From: an uncultured Prevotellaceae bacterium
Lineage (GTDB): Bacteria > Bacteroidota > Bacteroidia > Bacteroidales > Bacteroidaceae
Direction: 5' to 3'
DNA length: 46,751 nt
Assembly: GCA_946541275.1 (NCBI GenBank)
Contig: CAMNJH010000004.1
Location: forward strand, 1-46,751
Numbering within the stretch: position 1 is the stretch's first letter; the number at the start of each line of letters is the position of its first letter. Positions 7,369 through 17,635 of the stretch are shown here, piece after piece. The position numbers were made by a program, and so were the translations under genes. Under the pieces are notes generated by a model that made no database searches, was not told the origin of the DNA, and saw only the letters and a program-made list of their open reading frames with translations.

Positions 7369-10113
7369 ATGAAACGAAAAACTATCATCAAGCAAGGACG
7401 ACGGGCAGTGCTCGCCACCTGCGGCTTGCTGGTTGGAACCACGGTGCTACAGTCCTGTAAGGACGATGTGCTCACTGGTCAGCCGGAATGGCTGGGCAAC
7501 TCCATCTACGAGCGTTTGCAGGATGAAGGCAACTACACCACCGTGCTGCGTCTGATTGACGACCTGGGGCAGACCGAAGTGTTGCGCCACACAGGTTCGA
7601 AGACGTTGTTTGCTGCCGACGACCAGGCCTACCAGAAATGGTACCAGGGCAACAGCTGGGGGGTGCGCAGCTACGAACAGTTGACGGATGCGCAGAAGAA
7701 ACTCCTTCTGAACAACGCCATGATCAACAATGCTTACCTCATCGAGCTGATGTCGAATGCGAAGTCGCAGGGCGATTCCGGCTCACCTGAGGAAGGCAAG
7801 ACCATGCGCCGCGAGACCGCCACGAGTGTTTTTGACTCGGTCTATGTGATGCCGGCATCGAAGATGCCCAACACCAAGGCCTGGGCTAGCTATCGCGACC
7901 GCGGTAAGAGCATGCCCATCCTGATGGATGCCACCGCTGCACCCATGATCCACTTCCTGCCTGCCTACATGCAGTACAACAAGATTACTGATGAGGACCT
8001 GTCCGTGCTGACCAACCATCAGGCTACTTCCATTGCCGAGGCTTGGGTGAACGGGCAGCGCGTAGGTGAGCGCGACATCACCTGCAAGAACGGATACATT
8101 CAGAAGGTGGACGGCGTGGTGGAGTCAAGTCCCAACATGGCCCAGATTATCCGTCAGCATGCCAACATGTCGATGTGGAGCCATCTGCTCGACCGTTATT
8201 CAGCCCCCTACTATTCGGCTGAGAACACCCGCCTGTACAATAATATCTACAATAATGAAGACTCGCTGTTCGTCCTGCGCTACTTCAGCAGCCGTTCAGT
8301 GGGTGGCCAGCCCCTGGATAGGGACCCGGATGGCGACCCCGTGAAGGCCCTGCTGACGTATGATCCCGGATGGAACCAGTACATTGATGCCAGCCAGGAT
8401 AAGGACCTGCACAATGATGCCGGCGTGATGTTCGTTCCCACTAACCAGGCTCTGGAGACTTGGTGGAACAATGAGGGCCGCGACCTGCAAGACGAGTATA
8501 AGGTTTGGGACTCTATTCCTGATAACACACTGGCCAAGCTAATCAACGTGAACATGAAGGCTGCCTTCTCTGAGGCTGTACCCTCGAAGTTTGAAACGGT
8601 GCTGAACGATGCCAAGGAAACCATGGGCATCACCATCGCCGATATCGACTCCTGCTTCATGGGCTGTAACGGTGTGATCTACCTGACCAACAAGGTGTTC
8701 ACCCCCGCTGAGTATTCATCGGTGGCCTATCCTGCCCTGGCACATGCTTCGACCATGAACGTGTTCTACTGGGGCCTTTCCGTGGGTTCGGAAAGTGGAG
8801 CCACTGATAAGCAGAAAGGCCTGTTGAACTTCCTGCCCTACCTGCTTTCTATGGACTCCAAGTATGCCCTGATCATCCCCACAAATGAAGCTATGTTGCA
8901 GTTCCTGGATCCAGGCAGCTATGGACAGGTGAGCACCAGCGACAGTCTGACGAGTGAGGCTGCTGACCTGATTGAGTTCACCTTTGATGCCACAAAGGGC
9001 ATCTCTGCCCGCGTGCAGGCTACCCGCTATGCCGCCACCATCGACGCTGACGGCATCATCACAAAGGGGGATCGCAAGCAGGCCAGCGTGGCTACGAATG
9101 TGGTTGCCACCATCATGTCACAGCTGGTTGACCAGCTCATCATTGTGATTCCTGACAAGACAAAGACGCTGGAAGACTACGTCAATGAAGGCTATACCTA
9201 CTTCAAGTCGAAGGGTGGCTCCATGGTGCGCGTCACCCGTGATGCCGCTGGCAATCTGGCCTTCGAAGGCGGTTTCCAGATGGAGCACAATGGAAATGCC
9301 ATTCCTTCCACGGAGCGTTTCCAGAAGACCAACGGTGTCTCCTATCAGATTGAGAAGCAGGTGCCCATGGGAGCCGAGAAGACCCTCTACCTGACGCTCA
9401 GGGAGCATCCTGAATACGAGTACTTCTATAACCTGCTGGAGAGTGACTATGGTACTGACCTGCTCGCCACCAAGTTGAACAATAAGTACAACGCTGGTAT
9501 GCAGTCAAGGTCGAGCAAGAACCTGCGCCTCTTTGACAACTATAACTACACGGTCTATATCCCCACTAATGCTTCGATTGCCAAGCTGCAAGAGGACAAC
9601 ATCCTGCCTAAGTTCGAGGAACTGGAGATGGGTGATGAGAACGACGAGGTGGTTGACAGCATCTGCATGGCCGAGGGATGGTATGACCTGAACCCTGACC
9701 GCACCGCTGTGCAGAACACGGTCAAGAACACCCTGAAGACCATTGTGACCGACTTCCTGCGCTATCATGTGCACGATAATTCCGTGGCTATTGGCCTGGC
9801 AAAGGATCCCGCCAGCGAGGGCAAGTATGAGAGTATGAAGCGCAACCTGGAAACCGGTCGTTTCTACCCCATCATGGTTAACTACGACACTAGCAGCATG
9901 ACCATCACCGACGCCACTGGACAGACACACCAGGTGGTTACCACACCGGGACTCTACAACAACATCTGCCGTGAATACTGGTTTGAGGGCTCTGGCAACA
10001 CTGCCCAGCTGTTCATGGCCAGTGATGCCGTGGTGCACCAGATTGACAGCCCCCTGATGTATGAGAACCTGAAACCCTGGCGACAGGTGGTCAGAGAAGC
10101 ACTTAACAAATAA
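7369..10113 (+). CDS. Multi-FAS1 (fasciclin) domain outer-membrane lipoprotein
   Basis: 914 aa with a lipoprotein signal (lipobox LQSC) and about four FAS1 domains. These are recognised by their H1-type boxes: TLFAADDQAYQKW (about residue 79), FVPTNQALETWW (352), LIIPTNEAMLQFL (499) and YIPTNASIAKL (727). An H2-like VVHQIDSPL lies near the C-terminus. FAS1 domains generally mediate adhesion or ligand binding. Being first in an operon with two SusC/SusD pairs suggests a surface-exposed accessory that captures a polymer or glycoprotein for import; that role is an inference. It is followed after 18 nt by susC, with a GAGAGGAGG ribosome-binding site between them. Confidence 0.85.
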   Translation: MKRKTIIKQGRRAVLATCGLLVGTTVLQSCKDDVLTGQPEWLGNSIYERLQDEGNYTTVLRLIDDLGQTEVLRHTGSKTLFAADDQAYQKWYQGNSWGVRSYEQLTDAQKKLLLNNAMINNAYLIELMSNAKSQGDSGSPEEGKTMRRETATSVFDSVYVMPASKMPNTKAWASYRDRGKSMPILMDATAAPMIHFLPAYMQYNKITDEDLSVLTNHQATSIAEAWVNGQRVGERDITCKNGYIQKVDGVVESSPNMAQIIRQHANMSMWSHLLDRYSAPYYSAENTRLYNNIYNNEDSLFVLRYFSSRSVGGQPLDRDPDGDPVKALLTYDPGWNQYIDASQDKDLHNDAGVMFVPTNQALETWWNNEGRDLQDEYKVWDSIPDNTLAKLINVNMKAAFSEAVPSKFETVLNDAKETMGITIADIDSCFMGCNGVIYLTNKVFTPAEYSSVAYPALAHASTMNVFYWGLSVGSESGATDKQKGLLNFLPYLLSMDSKYALIIPTNEAMLQFLDPGSYGQVSTSDSLTSEAADLIEFTFDATKGISARVQATRYAATIDADGIITKGDRKQASVATNVVATIMSQLVDQLIIVIPDKTKTLEDYVNEGYTYFKSKGGSMVRVTRDAAGNLAFEGGFQMEHNGNAIPSTERFQKTNGVSYQIEKQVPMGAEKTLYLTLREHPEYEYFYNLLESDYGTDLLATKLNNKYNAGMQSRSSKNLRLFDNYNYTVYIPTNASIAKLQEDNILPKFEELEMGDENDEVVDSICMAEGWYDLNPDRTAVQNTVKNTLKTIVTDFLRYHVHDNSVAIGLAKDPASEGKYESMKRNLETGRFYPIMVNYDTSSMTITDATGQTHQVVTTPGLYNNICREYWFEGSGNTAQLFMASDAVVHQIDSPLMYENLKPWRQVVREALNK

Positions 10114-10131
10114 GAGAGGAGGACACAACGT

Positions 10132-13100
10132 ATGACTAATCAATTCCATAGCTTCGCTGTGCGAAGATTTCTGAAAGCCATCATATTGACACTGACCCTG
10201 ATGGTCGCCACGACGCTTAGGGCACAGGATATTACGTCTGTTCACGGTACGGTGAGCGACGAGTTTGGTGGACTGATGGGCGCCACTGTTTGTGAGATTG
10301 ACGGCAATGGCCGTATCATCAACTCGGCAGTGACTGACCTGAATGGTAACTTTACGATGAAGGTGAAGAACCCCAAGGACAAGATCCGCTTCACCTACGT
10401 GGGTATGGCGCAGCAAATCATGCCCATCAACAAGACTACTTTCAATGTGCGCATGAAGTCGGCCACTACGCTGAAGGAGTTGACCATCACTTCGAAGAAG
10501 CGTGCACAAGGCAACGGCCTGCCCATTCCTGAGCGAGAAATCTCGTACGCTGCGCAGACCATCTCCACCAAGGAATTCGAGGGCCTGGGTATCACAACCA
10601 TCGATGAGGCCCTGCAGGGACGTATTGCCGGTCTTGACATTATCGGAAACTCTGGTGACCTGGGTGCAGGCTCTACCATGCGTCTGCGTGGTGCCAGCAC
10701 ACTGTCAACGCTGACTGATGGCAACCCCCTCATCGTGGTCGATGGCAACATCCGCGAGGTGAACCTGGACGGCTTCGATATGGCAGGTGCCAACAACGAG
10801 AAGTTCGCCGAGCTGCTGAACATCAACCCTGAGGACATCGCCTCCATCACCGTGCTGAAGGATGCCGCTGCCTGCGCCGTCTACGGTTCGCAAGGTGGTA
10901 ACGGTGTCATCGAGCTCATCACCAAGCGTGGTGCGCGTGGTAAGCCAAAGGTGACCTACTCACTGAAGCTGACCGGCACCTACCAGCCCAAGGGCTATGA
11001 CCTGCTGAATGGTGACGACTACACCATGCTGCTGAAGGAGGAATACTTCAACCCCCGTCAGGATGATAACGCTTCTGACCAGAACCGCATTCCTGAAATT
11101 AACTACCTTGACGATACGGGTGGCTTCCCTGACTGGAGACAGTACCGCGACAACACCGACTGGCGTGACGCCGTCACCCAGTGGGGTCTGCGCCAGAACC
11201 ACTACGTGACCATCTCGGGTGGTGGTGAGAAGGCTTCCTTCCGTATTGGTGGCGGTTTCGACCATGAGACGGGTACGATGATCGAGCAGAAGCTGAACCG
11301 CTTCTCTACCCGTGTGGCCCTGGACTACAACGTGTCTGAGCGTATTCGCGTCAGCACCAACTTCGCCCTGACCTACACCAAGAACGACATGAACAGTGAC
11401 GGCCTGCTGAACATTGCCCTGAAGAAGATGCCTAACATGAGCATCTACGAGAAGGACCCCATCACGGGAGAGGACACTGATACCTATTATAATATGCGAC
11501 AGAGCGAGCCTTATATTGGCTCAGCTGTGTTTGCCAATGACCAGCGCACTTATGTGAACCCTGTGGCATCAGCACACCTGGCCAAGAACCAGCGCCGCAC
11601 CTACGACATGTCGCCTGAGCTGATACTGGACTACAACCTGCTGGGCCTGGACGAGGATCACTGGCAGCTGAAGTGGCGTGGCTCGGTGTATATGAACATC
11701 TCAAGTAACTACACGGACTCTTTCTATCCCCAGGAACTGGTGACCAATCAGTGGAACTCGGGTGTGAACAAGTCGAGCACTGGCTCGTCGAAGAGCGTGT
11801 CGTTCAACACCAAGCAGACGCTGCAGCTCACCCCGGCCTTCAAGAACAAGGACCATTCCATGATGATGATGGGACGCTTTGAGCTGACCAGCGGTTCTTC
11901 GAACTCACAGTCCACCAGCGGACATGGCCTGCCCTCAACGGGTGGCGTCATCACCAGCCCCTCGGGCGGTATGATTGATTCGCCCAGTTCTGGCTACTCG
12001 CAGTGGCGCTCCATGTACTACACCTTCTCTACGCACTACGCCTACAAGGGTCGCTATGTGGCTGACTTCACCGTCCGTGCTGACGGTACCACGAAGTTCG
12101 GTCCGGGCAACCGCTGGGGTTATTTCCCCTCGGTATCACTGAAGTGGATTATCAGTGATGAGCCTTGGATGGAGAAGCTGAAGCCTGCCCTGTCCATGCT
12201 GGCCATCCGTCCCGCATGGGGACGCACGGGCCACCAGCCGGGACAGAACTATCTGTTCACGTCCAAGTACGGACAGGCTGACCCCTACATTGACCGTAAC
12301 TCCATGCGCCCGCTGAACATTCGCCTGACGGACCTGAAGTGGGAGTTGGTGTCCAGCTATAACTTTGGTATGGACCTGGGCTTCTTTGACGGACGACTGA
12401 ACCTCACTCTTGAGGCCTACAACTCCACCACCTCCGACATGCTGCTGCAGCCGTTCCGCATTCCTTCGAATGCTGGTTTCGCAGAAGTACCTTATCATAA
12501 CAACGGTAAGATGCGCAACACGGGTTGGGAGTTCCACATCAATACCAACAGACTGCTGAAAGCCGGTGATTTCTCCATGGACATGAATGCCAACTTCGGT
12601 AACAACCGCAACGAGATTCTGGAGATGGATGAATACATCCTGGAGACCAAGAACTCCACCTATGGCTATCAAAATGGTGAGACGCTGAAGCGCGTGCAGC
12701 TGCACAACCCCTTCGGTGCCATCTACGGCTTCAAGTACAAAGGTGTTTACCAGTACAATTATAATACGTTCAAGAATGCCGTCGCAGGCATGACCAAGGA
12801 GCAGATCCTGGCCTACTGGGAGCAGTTCAAGGCCGAAGGCAAGACGGCTCCTGTGGCCTTGAATGCCGACGGACAAATCATTCTGGATGCCAACAACGTG
12901 CCCCTGCGCATGCGCTATGACTATCGTGTGGACGGTACGGGTCATGACCAAAGCTATCCTGGCTTCAACGGTGGTGATGCCATCTATGAAGACCTGAACT
13001 ACGACGGTCAGATCAACGCTCTGGATATTACCTATCTGGGTTCCTCGCTGCCTAAGCTGACGGGTGGTTTCGGCTTCTCGTTCAGTTACAAATCTTGGCG

Positions 13101-13545
13101 CCTGAGCACCCAGTTCACCTATCGTGTGGGTAATAAGATTATCAACATGGCTCGCCTGCATGCTGAAGCCATGGTGGGTAACGACAACCAGAGTCAGGCT
13201 GTGAACTACCGCTGGCGTAAGGAGGGTGACATCACCTCTATCCCGCGTGCAATGTATGGCAACAGCAGTAACTACAACACGCTGGTCAGCGACCGCTTCG
13301 TGGAGGATGGTACTTATCTGCGTATGAGCTATGCACAGCTGAACTACTCTATCAAGAAGAAGTACCTGAAGTGGATTGGCATTAATGGCATTTCACTCTA
13401 TGCTTCTATCAACAACCCGTTTGTGCTGACGAAGTATTCTGGCGTTGACCCCGATATCGCCTTCGGCGGTGAGGATCCGGCCATCGACAATGCCCAGACT
13501 CCCCGTTCACGCTCTTATACCTTGGGTATCACGGTCAACTTCTAA
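10132..13545 (+). CDS. SusC/RagA-family TonB-dependent outer-membrane transporter
   Basis: 1137 aa with signal peptide (ending in TTLRAQ). A carboxypeptidase-regulatory-like domain lies at about residues 35-110 (VHGTVSDEFGGLMGATV), then the plug domain with SusC signatures (LQGRIAGLDI, MRLRGASTL, NPLIVVDG, VLKDAAACAVYGSQGGNGV). The long beta-barrel ends in an aromatic residue (LGITVNF). SusC proteins import glycan or peptide ligands across the outer membrane, with energy from TonB, under a SusD lid. Its partner is the SusD gene 30 nt downstream. The substrate cannot be told from sequence. Confidence 0.95.
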   Translation: MTNQFHSFAVRRFLKAIILTLTLMVATTLRAQDITSVHGTVSDEFGGLMGATVCEIDGNGRIINSAVTDLNGNFTMKVKNPKDKIRFTYVGMAQQIMPINKTTFNVRMKSATTLKELTITSKKRAQGNGLPIPEREISYAAQTISTKEFEGLGITTIDEALQGRIAGLDIIGNSGDLGAGSTMRLRGASTLSTLTDGNPLIVVDGNIREVNLDGFDMAGANNEKFAELLNINPEDIASITVLKDAAACAVYGSQGGNGVIELITKRGARGKPKVTYSLKLTGTYQPKGYDLLNGDDYTMLLKEEYFNPRQDDNASDQNRIPEINYLDDTGGFPDWRQYRDNTDWRDAVTQWGLRQNHYVTISGGGEKASFRIGGGFDHETGTMIEQKLNRFSTRVALDYNVSERIRVSTNFALTYTKNDMNSDGLLNIALKKMPNMSIYEKDPITGEDTDTYYNMRQSEPYIGSAVFANDQRTYVNPVASAHLAKNQRRTYDMSPELILDYNLLGLDEDHWQLKWRGSVYMNISSNYTDSFYPQELVTNQWNSGVNKSSTGSSKSVSFNTKQTLQLTPAFKNKDHSMMMMGRFELTSGSSNSQSTSGHGLPSTGGVITSPSGGMIDSPSSGYSQWRSMYYTFSTHYAYKGRYVADFTVRADGTTKFGPGNRWGYFPSVSLKWIISDEPWMEKLKPALSMLAIRPAWGRTGHQPGQNYLFTSKYGQADPYIDRNSMRPLNIRLTDLKWELVSSYNFGMDLGFFDGRLNLTLEAYNSTTSDMLLQPFRIPSNAGFAEVPYHNNGKMRNTGWEFHINTNRLLKAGDFSMDMNANFGNNRNEILEMDEYILETKNSTYGYQNGETLKRVQLHNPFGAIYGFKYKGVYQYNYNTFKNAVAGMTKEQILAYWEQFKAEGKTAPVALNADGQIILDANNVPLRMRYDYRVDGTGHDQSYPGFNGGDAIYEDLNYDGQINALDITYLGSSLPKLTGGFGFSFSYKSWRLSTQFTYRVGNKIINMARLHAEAMVGNDNQSQAVNYRWRKEGDITSIPRAMYGNSSNYNTLVSDRFVEDGTYLRMSYAQLNYSIKKKYLKWIGINGISLYASINNPFVLTKYSGVDPDIAFGGEDPAIDNAQTPRSRSYTLGITVNF

Positions 13546-13575
13546 GCTAAGAATCAATAATTAGGAATAATAATT

Positions 13576-15369
13576 ATGACTACCAAGATAAACAAGAGAC
13601 AACTGATAGGTGCATCATTTATCATTTGTACTTTGTCATTTGGCGCAGCGCTGCTTGGCTCATGCGCTGACTTCCTGGAAATCAAGCCACAGAGTGAAAT
13701 CATTCTGGAGGATTTCTGGAATGAGAAGGCCGACGTGGAAAACGTCGCCATTGGCTGCTATTCTGCTTTGCAACGCGACGCAGTAATGCAGAGAATGATC
13801 ATCTGGGGTGAAGCCCGAAGCGAGAATGTGCAGTCGGGACAGAACATCAATAACAATCTGGACCTGTACAATGTGCTGCGTGAGAACATCACGGCTAAGA
13901 ACAGGTTTACTACCTGGGATGGCTTCTACGATGTGATCAATCGTTGCAACACCGTGCTGAAGTATGCCCCCGGTGTGGCTGAGGCCGACCCGGGCTTTAC
14001 TCAGGGCGACTTGAATGCCATCATTGCTGAGATGACTGCACTGCGCTCTTTGTGCTATTTCTACCTGATTCGCACCTTCCGCGATGTGCCTTACTCCACA
14101 GTGGCCTTTACCGACGATGACCAGGAGATGGATTTGCCTGCCACGCCGTTCGAGGATGTGCTCGACAGCCTGATCAACGACCTGGAGCGAGTGAAGAAAG
14201 ACGCCGTGGTGCGCTATCCCGAAAGTTCGCAAGGTGTTACGCCCCGCTATCAGACAGGTCGTATCACGCGTGATGCCATCTATGCCATGCTCTGCGAGAT
14301 GTACTTGTGGAAAAAAGACTATGACAACTGCATCCGCTATGCTGAACTGGTGATACAGTCAAAGAAGGATATGTATGAGGAAGAGAAGAGCCTGGGTGGA
14401 CGAGCTTCACTCCGCTCGAATGATGCCATCATGGAGAAACGCCTGAATGGCTATCCGCTGGTCAACGATGCTCTCTCTGGCAATATATTTGGTTCTGCTT
14501 ATGAAGCCATCTTTGCACAGGGAGTTAGCCGTGAGACTATCCTCGAATTGGGCTTCAATGAGAATCCCTCTCAAAGTGATTATCTTGCCAATTCGGCCAT
14601 CAGCTCCTTATTTGGAAATGCTGACAACCAGAAAGGACTGCTCCAGGCTTCAGAAGTCCTGAAGGATGATATACAGAAGGAATCGGGACGTGCCATCTTT
14701 GAGGATAACAACAAGAAGCTGGATGCTCGTCTGTATTTCAATTGCAATTATGATAATGGCAATATCTTAAAGCATGCAGTCAGTTCGGTGGAAATTGATG
14801 CTGGTGGCACCTCTCCTAAGCTGAATAGGCAATCTTACTATGCCAATGGTAATAACAGCAGCAAGTGGATTATCTATCGTCTGCCCGACATCATGCTTCT
14901 GGAGGCTGAGGCTCTCTGCCAGCAGATGCAGGAAGGCAATGAGCAGTCTGTCCTGGATTTCAATGCTCCAAAACTGGATAAGTGCTTCCAACTGGTGAAC
15001 GCCATCAACAAGCGTTCTATCTGCAAAGCTACACTGACGGATGCCGACACACTGAAGCGTGGTGACTACACCACGAAGAACCTGATGGAACAGCTGGTGA
15101 TGCGTGAGCGTCAGCGCGAACTGATGTTCGAAGGAAAGCGCTGGTATGACCTGGTACGCTATTGCATGCGTGCTGGCAACACCAATCCTATTGTCAATGT
15201 GGTGTCGAAGCGTGACGATGTGAACGCCAGCTTTGCACAGAACTTCTTCAAGAAGATGGATGCCATCTTCTGGCCTTACAACATGGAGGAGATGAAGGTG
15301 AACAAGAACTTGAAACCGAACCCCGTCTTCGGAAGCGGTGAGAGTACAAGCTACGAGAAAACAAAGTAA
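13576..15369 (+). CDS. SusD/RagB-family nutrient-binding lipoprotein
   Basis: 597 aa. Signal peptide with lipobox LLGSC, then CADFLEIKPQSEI, typical of the SusD N-terminus. The TPR-like helical scaffold is seen in MTALRSLCYFYLIRTFRDVPY, and the C-terminal SusD signature in RQRELMFEGKRWYDLVRY. It would cap the SusC barrel encoded just upstream. The first 90 or so coding bases are about 80% identical to those of the second susD in this operon, while the mature proteins are clearly divergent. Confidence 0.95.
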   Translation: MTTKINKRQLIGASFIICTLSFGAALLGSCADFLEIKPQSEIILEDFWNEKADVENVAIGCYSALQRDAVMQRMIIWGEARSENVQSGQNINNNLDLYNVLRENITAKNRFTTWDGFYDVINRCNTVLKYAPGVAEADPGFTQGDLNAIIAEMTALRSLCYFYLIRTFRDVPYSTVAFTDDDQEMDLPATPFEDVLDSLINDLERVKKDAVVRYPESSQGVTPRYQTGRITRDAIYAMLCEMYLWKKDYDNCIRYAELVIQSKKDMYEEEKSLGGRASLRSNDAIMEKRLNGYPLVNDALSGNIFGSAYEAIFAQGVSRETILELGFNENPSQSDYLANSAISSLFGNADNQKGLLQASEVLKDDIQKESGRAIFEDNNKKLDARLYFNCNYDNGNILKHAVSSVEIDAGGTSPKLNRQSYYANGNNSSKWIIYRLPDIMLLEAEALCQQMQEGNEQSVLDFNAPKLDKCFQLVNAINKRSICKATLTDADTLKRGDYTTKNLMEQLVMRERQRELMFEGKRWYDLVRYCMRAGNTNPIVNVVSKRDDVNASFAQNFFKKMDAIFWPYNMEEMKVNKNLKPNPVFGSGESTSYEKTK

Positions 15370-15388
15370 ATGCCGACGTCCTTACCCT

Positions 15389-15402
15389 CCCTCCGCGGAG
15401 GG
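15389..15402 (+). promoter_or_regulatory. Intercistronic GC-rich palindrome
   Basis: Perfect 14-bp palindrome ccctccgcggaggg in the 58-nt gap between susD and the second FAS1 gene, with no T-run. It could stabilise or attenuate the transcript so that the promoter-proximal genes are expressed more strongly. That role is inferred from position only. Confidence 0.35.
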
Positions 15403-15427
15403 GCAGGCAAGCAAAGAGTAATCACAA

Positions 15428-17602
15428 ATGAATATAAACACTATGAATAGAATAAAAGCACTTGCAACCAAAGCTCTTATGCTGTTGGCACTCCCTATCG
15501 GGGGCATCGGAGGAGGGCTGCTTCTCTCTTCCTGCTCTGACGAGCCCGACAGTGAGCACTTCTACACCTTTACGGGTGAGATGCTGAGCGACTATCTGGG
15601 CAACCGCCCGCAGTATAGCGAATTCAAGACCATTGTGGAGCGTGCCAAGATGATGGACCTGTTGGCTACTTACGGTCACTACACCTGCTTCTTGCCCTCC
15701 AACGAGGCCATTGACACCTATCTTCATGAGCGGGGATTGCAGAGTCTGGACCAGCTGACTGATGCTGACTGCGACACCATCGCACGTACTCACTTGGTGG
15801 CTAACATGTACTCCACCTTTGAAATGACGGGCGACCGCCTGTTTACTGCCAACATGCTGGGCCGCTACCTGGCTACTTCTCAGGGTGTGGATAACGACAG
15901 CAATGCCGTGGTCTACCTGGAAGGAACTGCTCATATTATCTTTGAGCAGACGCTGGCCGACGGACAGGTCATCCACCAGAATGACTCGGTGGAGAATGGT
16001 ATCGTGCAGCCTGTAAATATGGTCATCGAGAAGTCAAACAGCTATGTGTCTGACATCCTGCGTGATAATCCTAAAATTAGTATCTTCTACGAGGCTCTCA
16101 CGGCTACCAACGTGAGGGAGCAGATCCTGCCTGTGGAGGATCCCGAATATACTAAGAACCAGCCCAAGTACTACTATAAGTCGCATACTTGGAATGAGGT
16201 GGCATGGGTGCCCGATACCAAGAAGTATGGCTTTACGGCTTTCGTGGAACCTGATTCCATCTATCTGGCTAAGTTCCAGGAGTATGGCATCTCTACTGCC
16301 AATGGTAATCTGAGGGCTGTCTATGAGCTGGCTTGCAAGATTTATGACCCTGTCTTCCCAGAAGATGTGAATGCTGCAGGCCACAGCTTTGAGAACCTCA
16401 CTGATAGCGTCAACCCGCTGAAGCGTTTTGTGCAGTACCACATCATGACCCGCTATGTGCCTGGCACTGATGACTTGACGGCACGCTATTGCCCTGAGAC
16501 GAAAGAGTGCTTCGGCTTTGATGAGACACTGATCAATCCTATTGACTGGTATCAGACGCTGCTGCCCCACACCATGCTGAAGGTGGAGAAGCTCACCATG
16601 AACAAGGACTCCAAAGGAAATGACTGCCGTGGTGAGGATGCCAAGTATCTGAAGCGCCACTTCATCAATCGTCGCTATGCTGCCCCCGAGTACACATTCC
16701 GTGGAGCACTGGTTGACAATACGGTGGAAAAGGAGCCCAACCACGATGCTCTGAATGGACACTATTTCTATGTGGACGACCTGGTGGTGTTCAGCTATGA
16801 TGTTCAGAATAAGGTGCAGAACCAGCGCATTCGCATGGACTTCTCTACCGTCTTCCCGGAAGTGATGACCAACGATATGCGTCTGAAGGGTAACTACACC
16901 GTGGATGATCCGGCTGGTACTCCTGACGATTCGAACGAACCGAAGAACGGTAAGAACTACTACTTCCCTGACGGATACCTGGATGGTGTGACCATCAATA
17001 ACAACGGCCACCTGGTGATGCGCCGCCCGCACTGCAACTTCTGGTCGTGGCAGGGCGACGAATGGAACCTCTTCGGCGACTATGACATGACTTTCCGCAT
17101 TCCGCCCGTGCCCTATAGCGGTGAATGGCAGATGCGTCTGGGATTCTGTGCCATTGAGACCCGTGGCGTCATGCAGAGCTATTTCGACGGCATACCTCAG
17201 GGTATTCCCGTGGACATGACGAAGTTCCTCAATTCTGAGTATTATCTTGGCGACCGTTTCACTATTGATGAGTCGCTGGGTGACTATAAGAAGAAGACCG
17301 ATGAAGAGAAGGCCGAGGAGCAGAAGACCCTGAAGAACCTGGGCGTCTATCGTGATGGCCGCAGCCAGTATCACTTCGGTAGCGGTGGCAATAAGAGCTA
17401 CTTCCTGGGCAATGAGCGTTGCCACCGTAAGATTGTTTACCAGGGCTATATCGATGCCACAAAAGATCACTTCGTGCGCTTCCGCGTGGCCAGTGATGGT
17501 AAGCAAGGTAACAACAATGAGTTCATGTTCGACTTCTGGGAGATGGTGCCGAAGAGCGTCTATGGCGTTGACGGCGACGGCCAAATGGAAGACGACCTCT
17601 AA
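15428..17602 (+). CDS. FAS1-domain lipoprotein with C-terminal beta-rich domain
   Basis: 724 aa. Lipobox LSSC after a hydrophobic signal. The first FAS1 domain starts near residue 45 (TCFLPSNEAIDTYL at about 84). A second, more diverged FAS1-like region covers about 200-450 (NPLKRFVQYHIMTRYVPG). The C-terminal 280 residues are beta-rich and unlike FAS1 (NFWSWQGDEWNLFGDYDMTF), perhaps a binding sandwich. An in-frame ATG at 15443 is an alternative start. It lies between the two SusC/SusD pairs in the same operon and is probably a cell-surface accessory of the transporters (inference). Confidence 0.8.
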   Translation: MNINTMNRIKALATKALMLLALPIGGIGGGLLLSSCSDEPDSEHFYTFTGEMLSDYLGNRPQYSEFKTIVERAKMMDLLATYGHYTCFLPSNEAIDTYLHERGLQSLDQLTDADCDTIARTHLVANMYSTFEMTGDRLFTANMLGRYLATSQGVDNDSNAVVYLEGTAHIIFEQTLADGQVIHQNDSVENGIVQPVNMVIEKSNSYVSDILRDNPKISIFYEALTATNVREQILPVEDPEYTKNQPKYYYKSHTWNEVAWVPDTKKYGFTAFVEPDSIYLAKFQEYGISTANGNLRAVYELACKIYDPVFPEDVNAAGHSFENLTDSVNPLKRFVQYHIMTRYVPGTDDLTARYCPETKECFGFDETLINPIDWYQTLLPHTMLKVEKLTMNKDSKGNDCRGEDAKYLKRHFINRRYAAPEYTFRGALVDNTVEKEPNHDALNGHYFYVDDLVVFSYDVQNKVQNQRIRMDFSTVFPEVMTNDMRLKGNYTVDDPAGTPDDSNEPKNGKNYYFPDGYLDGVTINNNGHLVMRRPHCNFWSWQGDEWNLFGDYDMTFRIPPVPYSGEWQMRLGFCAIETRGVMQSYFDGIPQGIPVDMTKFLNSEYYLGDRFTIDESLGDYKKKTDEEKAEEQKTLKNLGVYRDGRSQYHFGSGGNKSYFLGNERCHRKIVYQGYIDATKDHFVRFRVASDGKQGNNNEFMFDFWEMVPKSVYGVDGDGQMEDDL

Positions 17603-17635
17603 TAATTAGTAATGAGTAATTAGAAATTAGCAATT
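17603..17635. repeat. AATTAG-type short repeats in operon spacer
   Basis: Degenerate direct repeats of taattag/aattagc fill the 33-nt gap. The same kind of spacer precedes both susD start codons (13548-13575 and 22800-22832). Confidence 0.5.

Noticed and set aside
16034-17584. 516-aa antisense ORF opposite the FAS1 gene, and similar long antisense ORFs at 23304-24593 and 24972-26234
   Set aside because: Shadows produced by the strong codon bias of the true genes; hydrophobic His/Val-rich products without recognisable domains.
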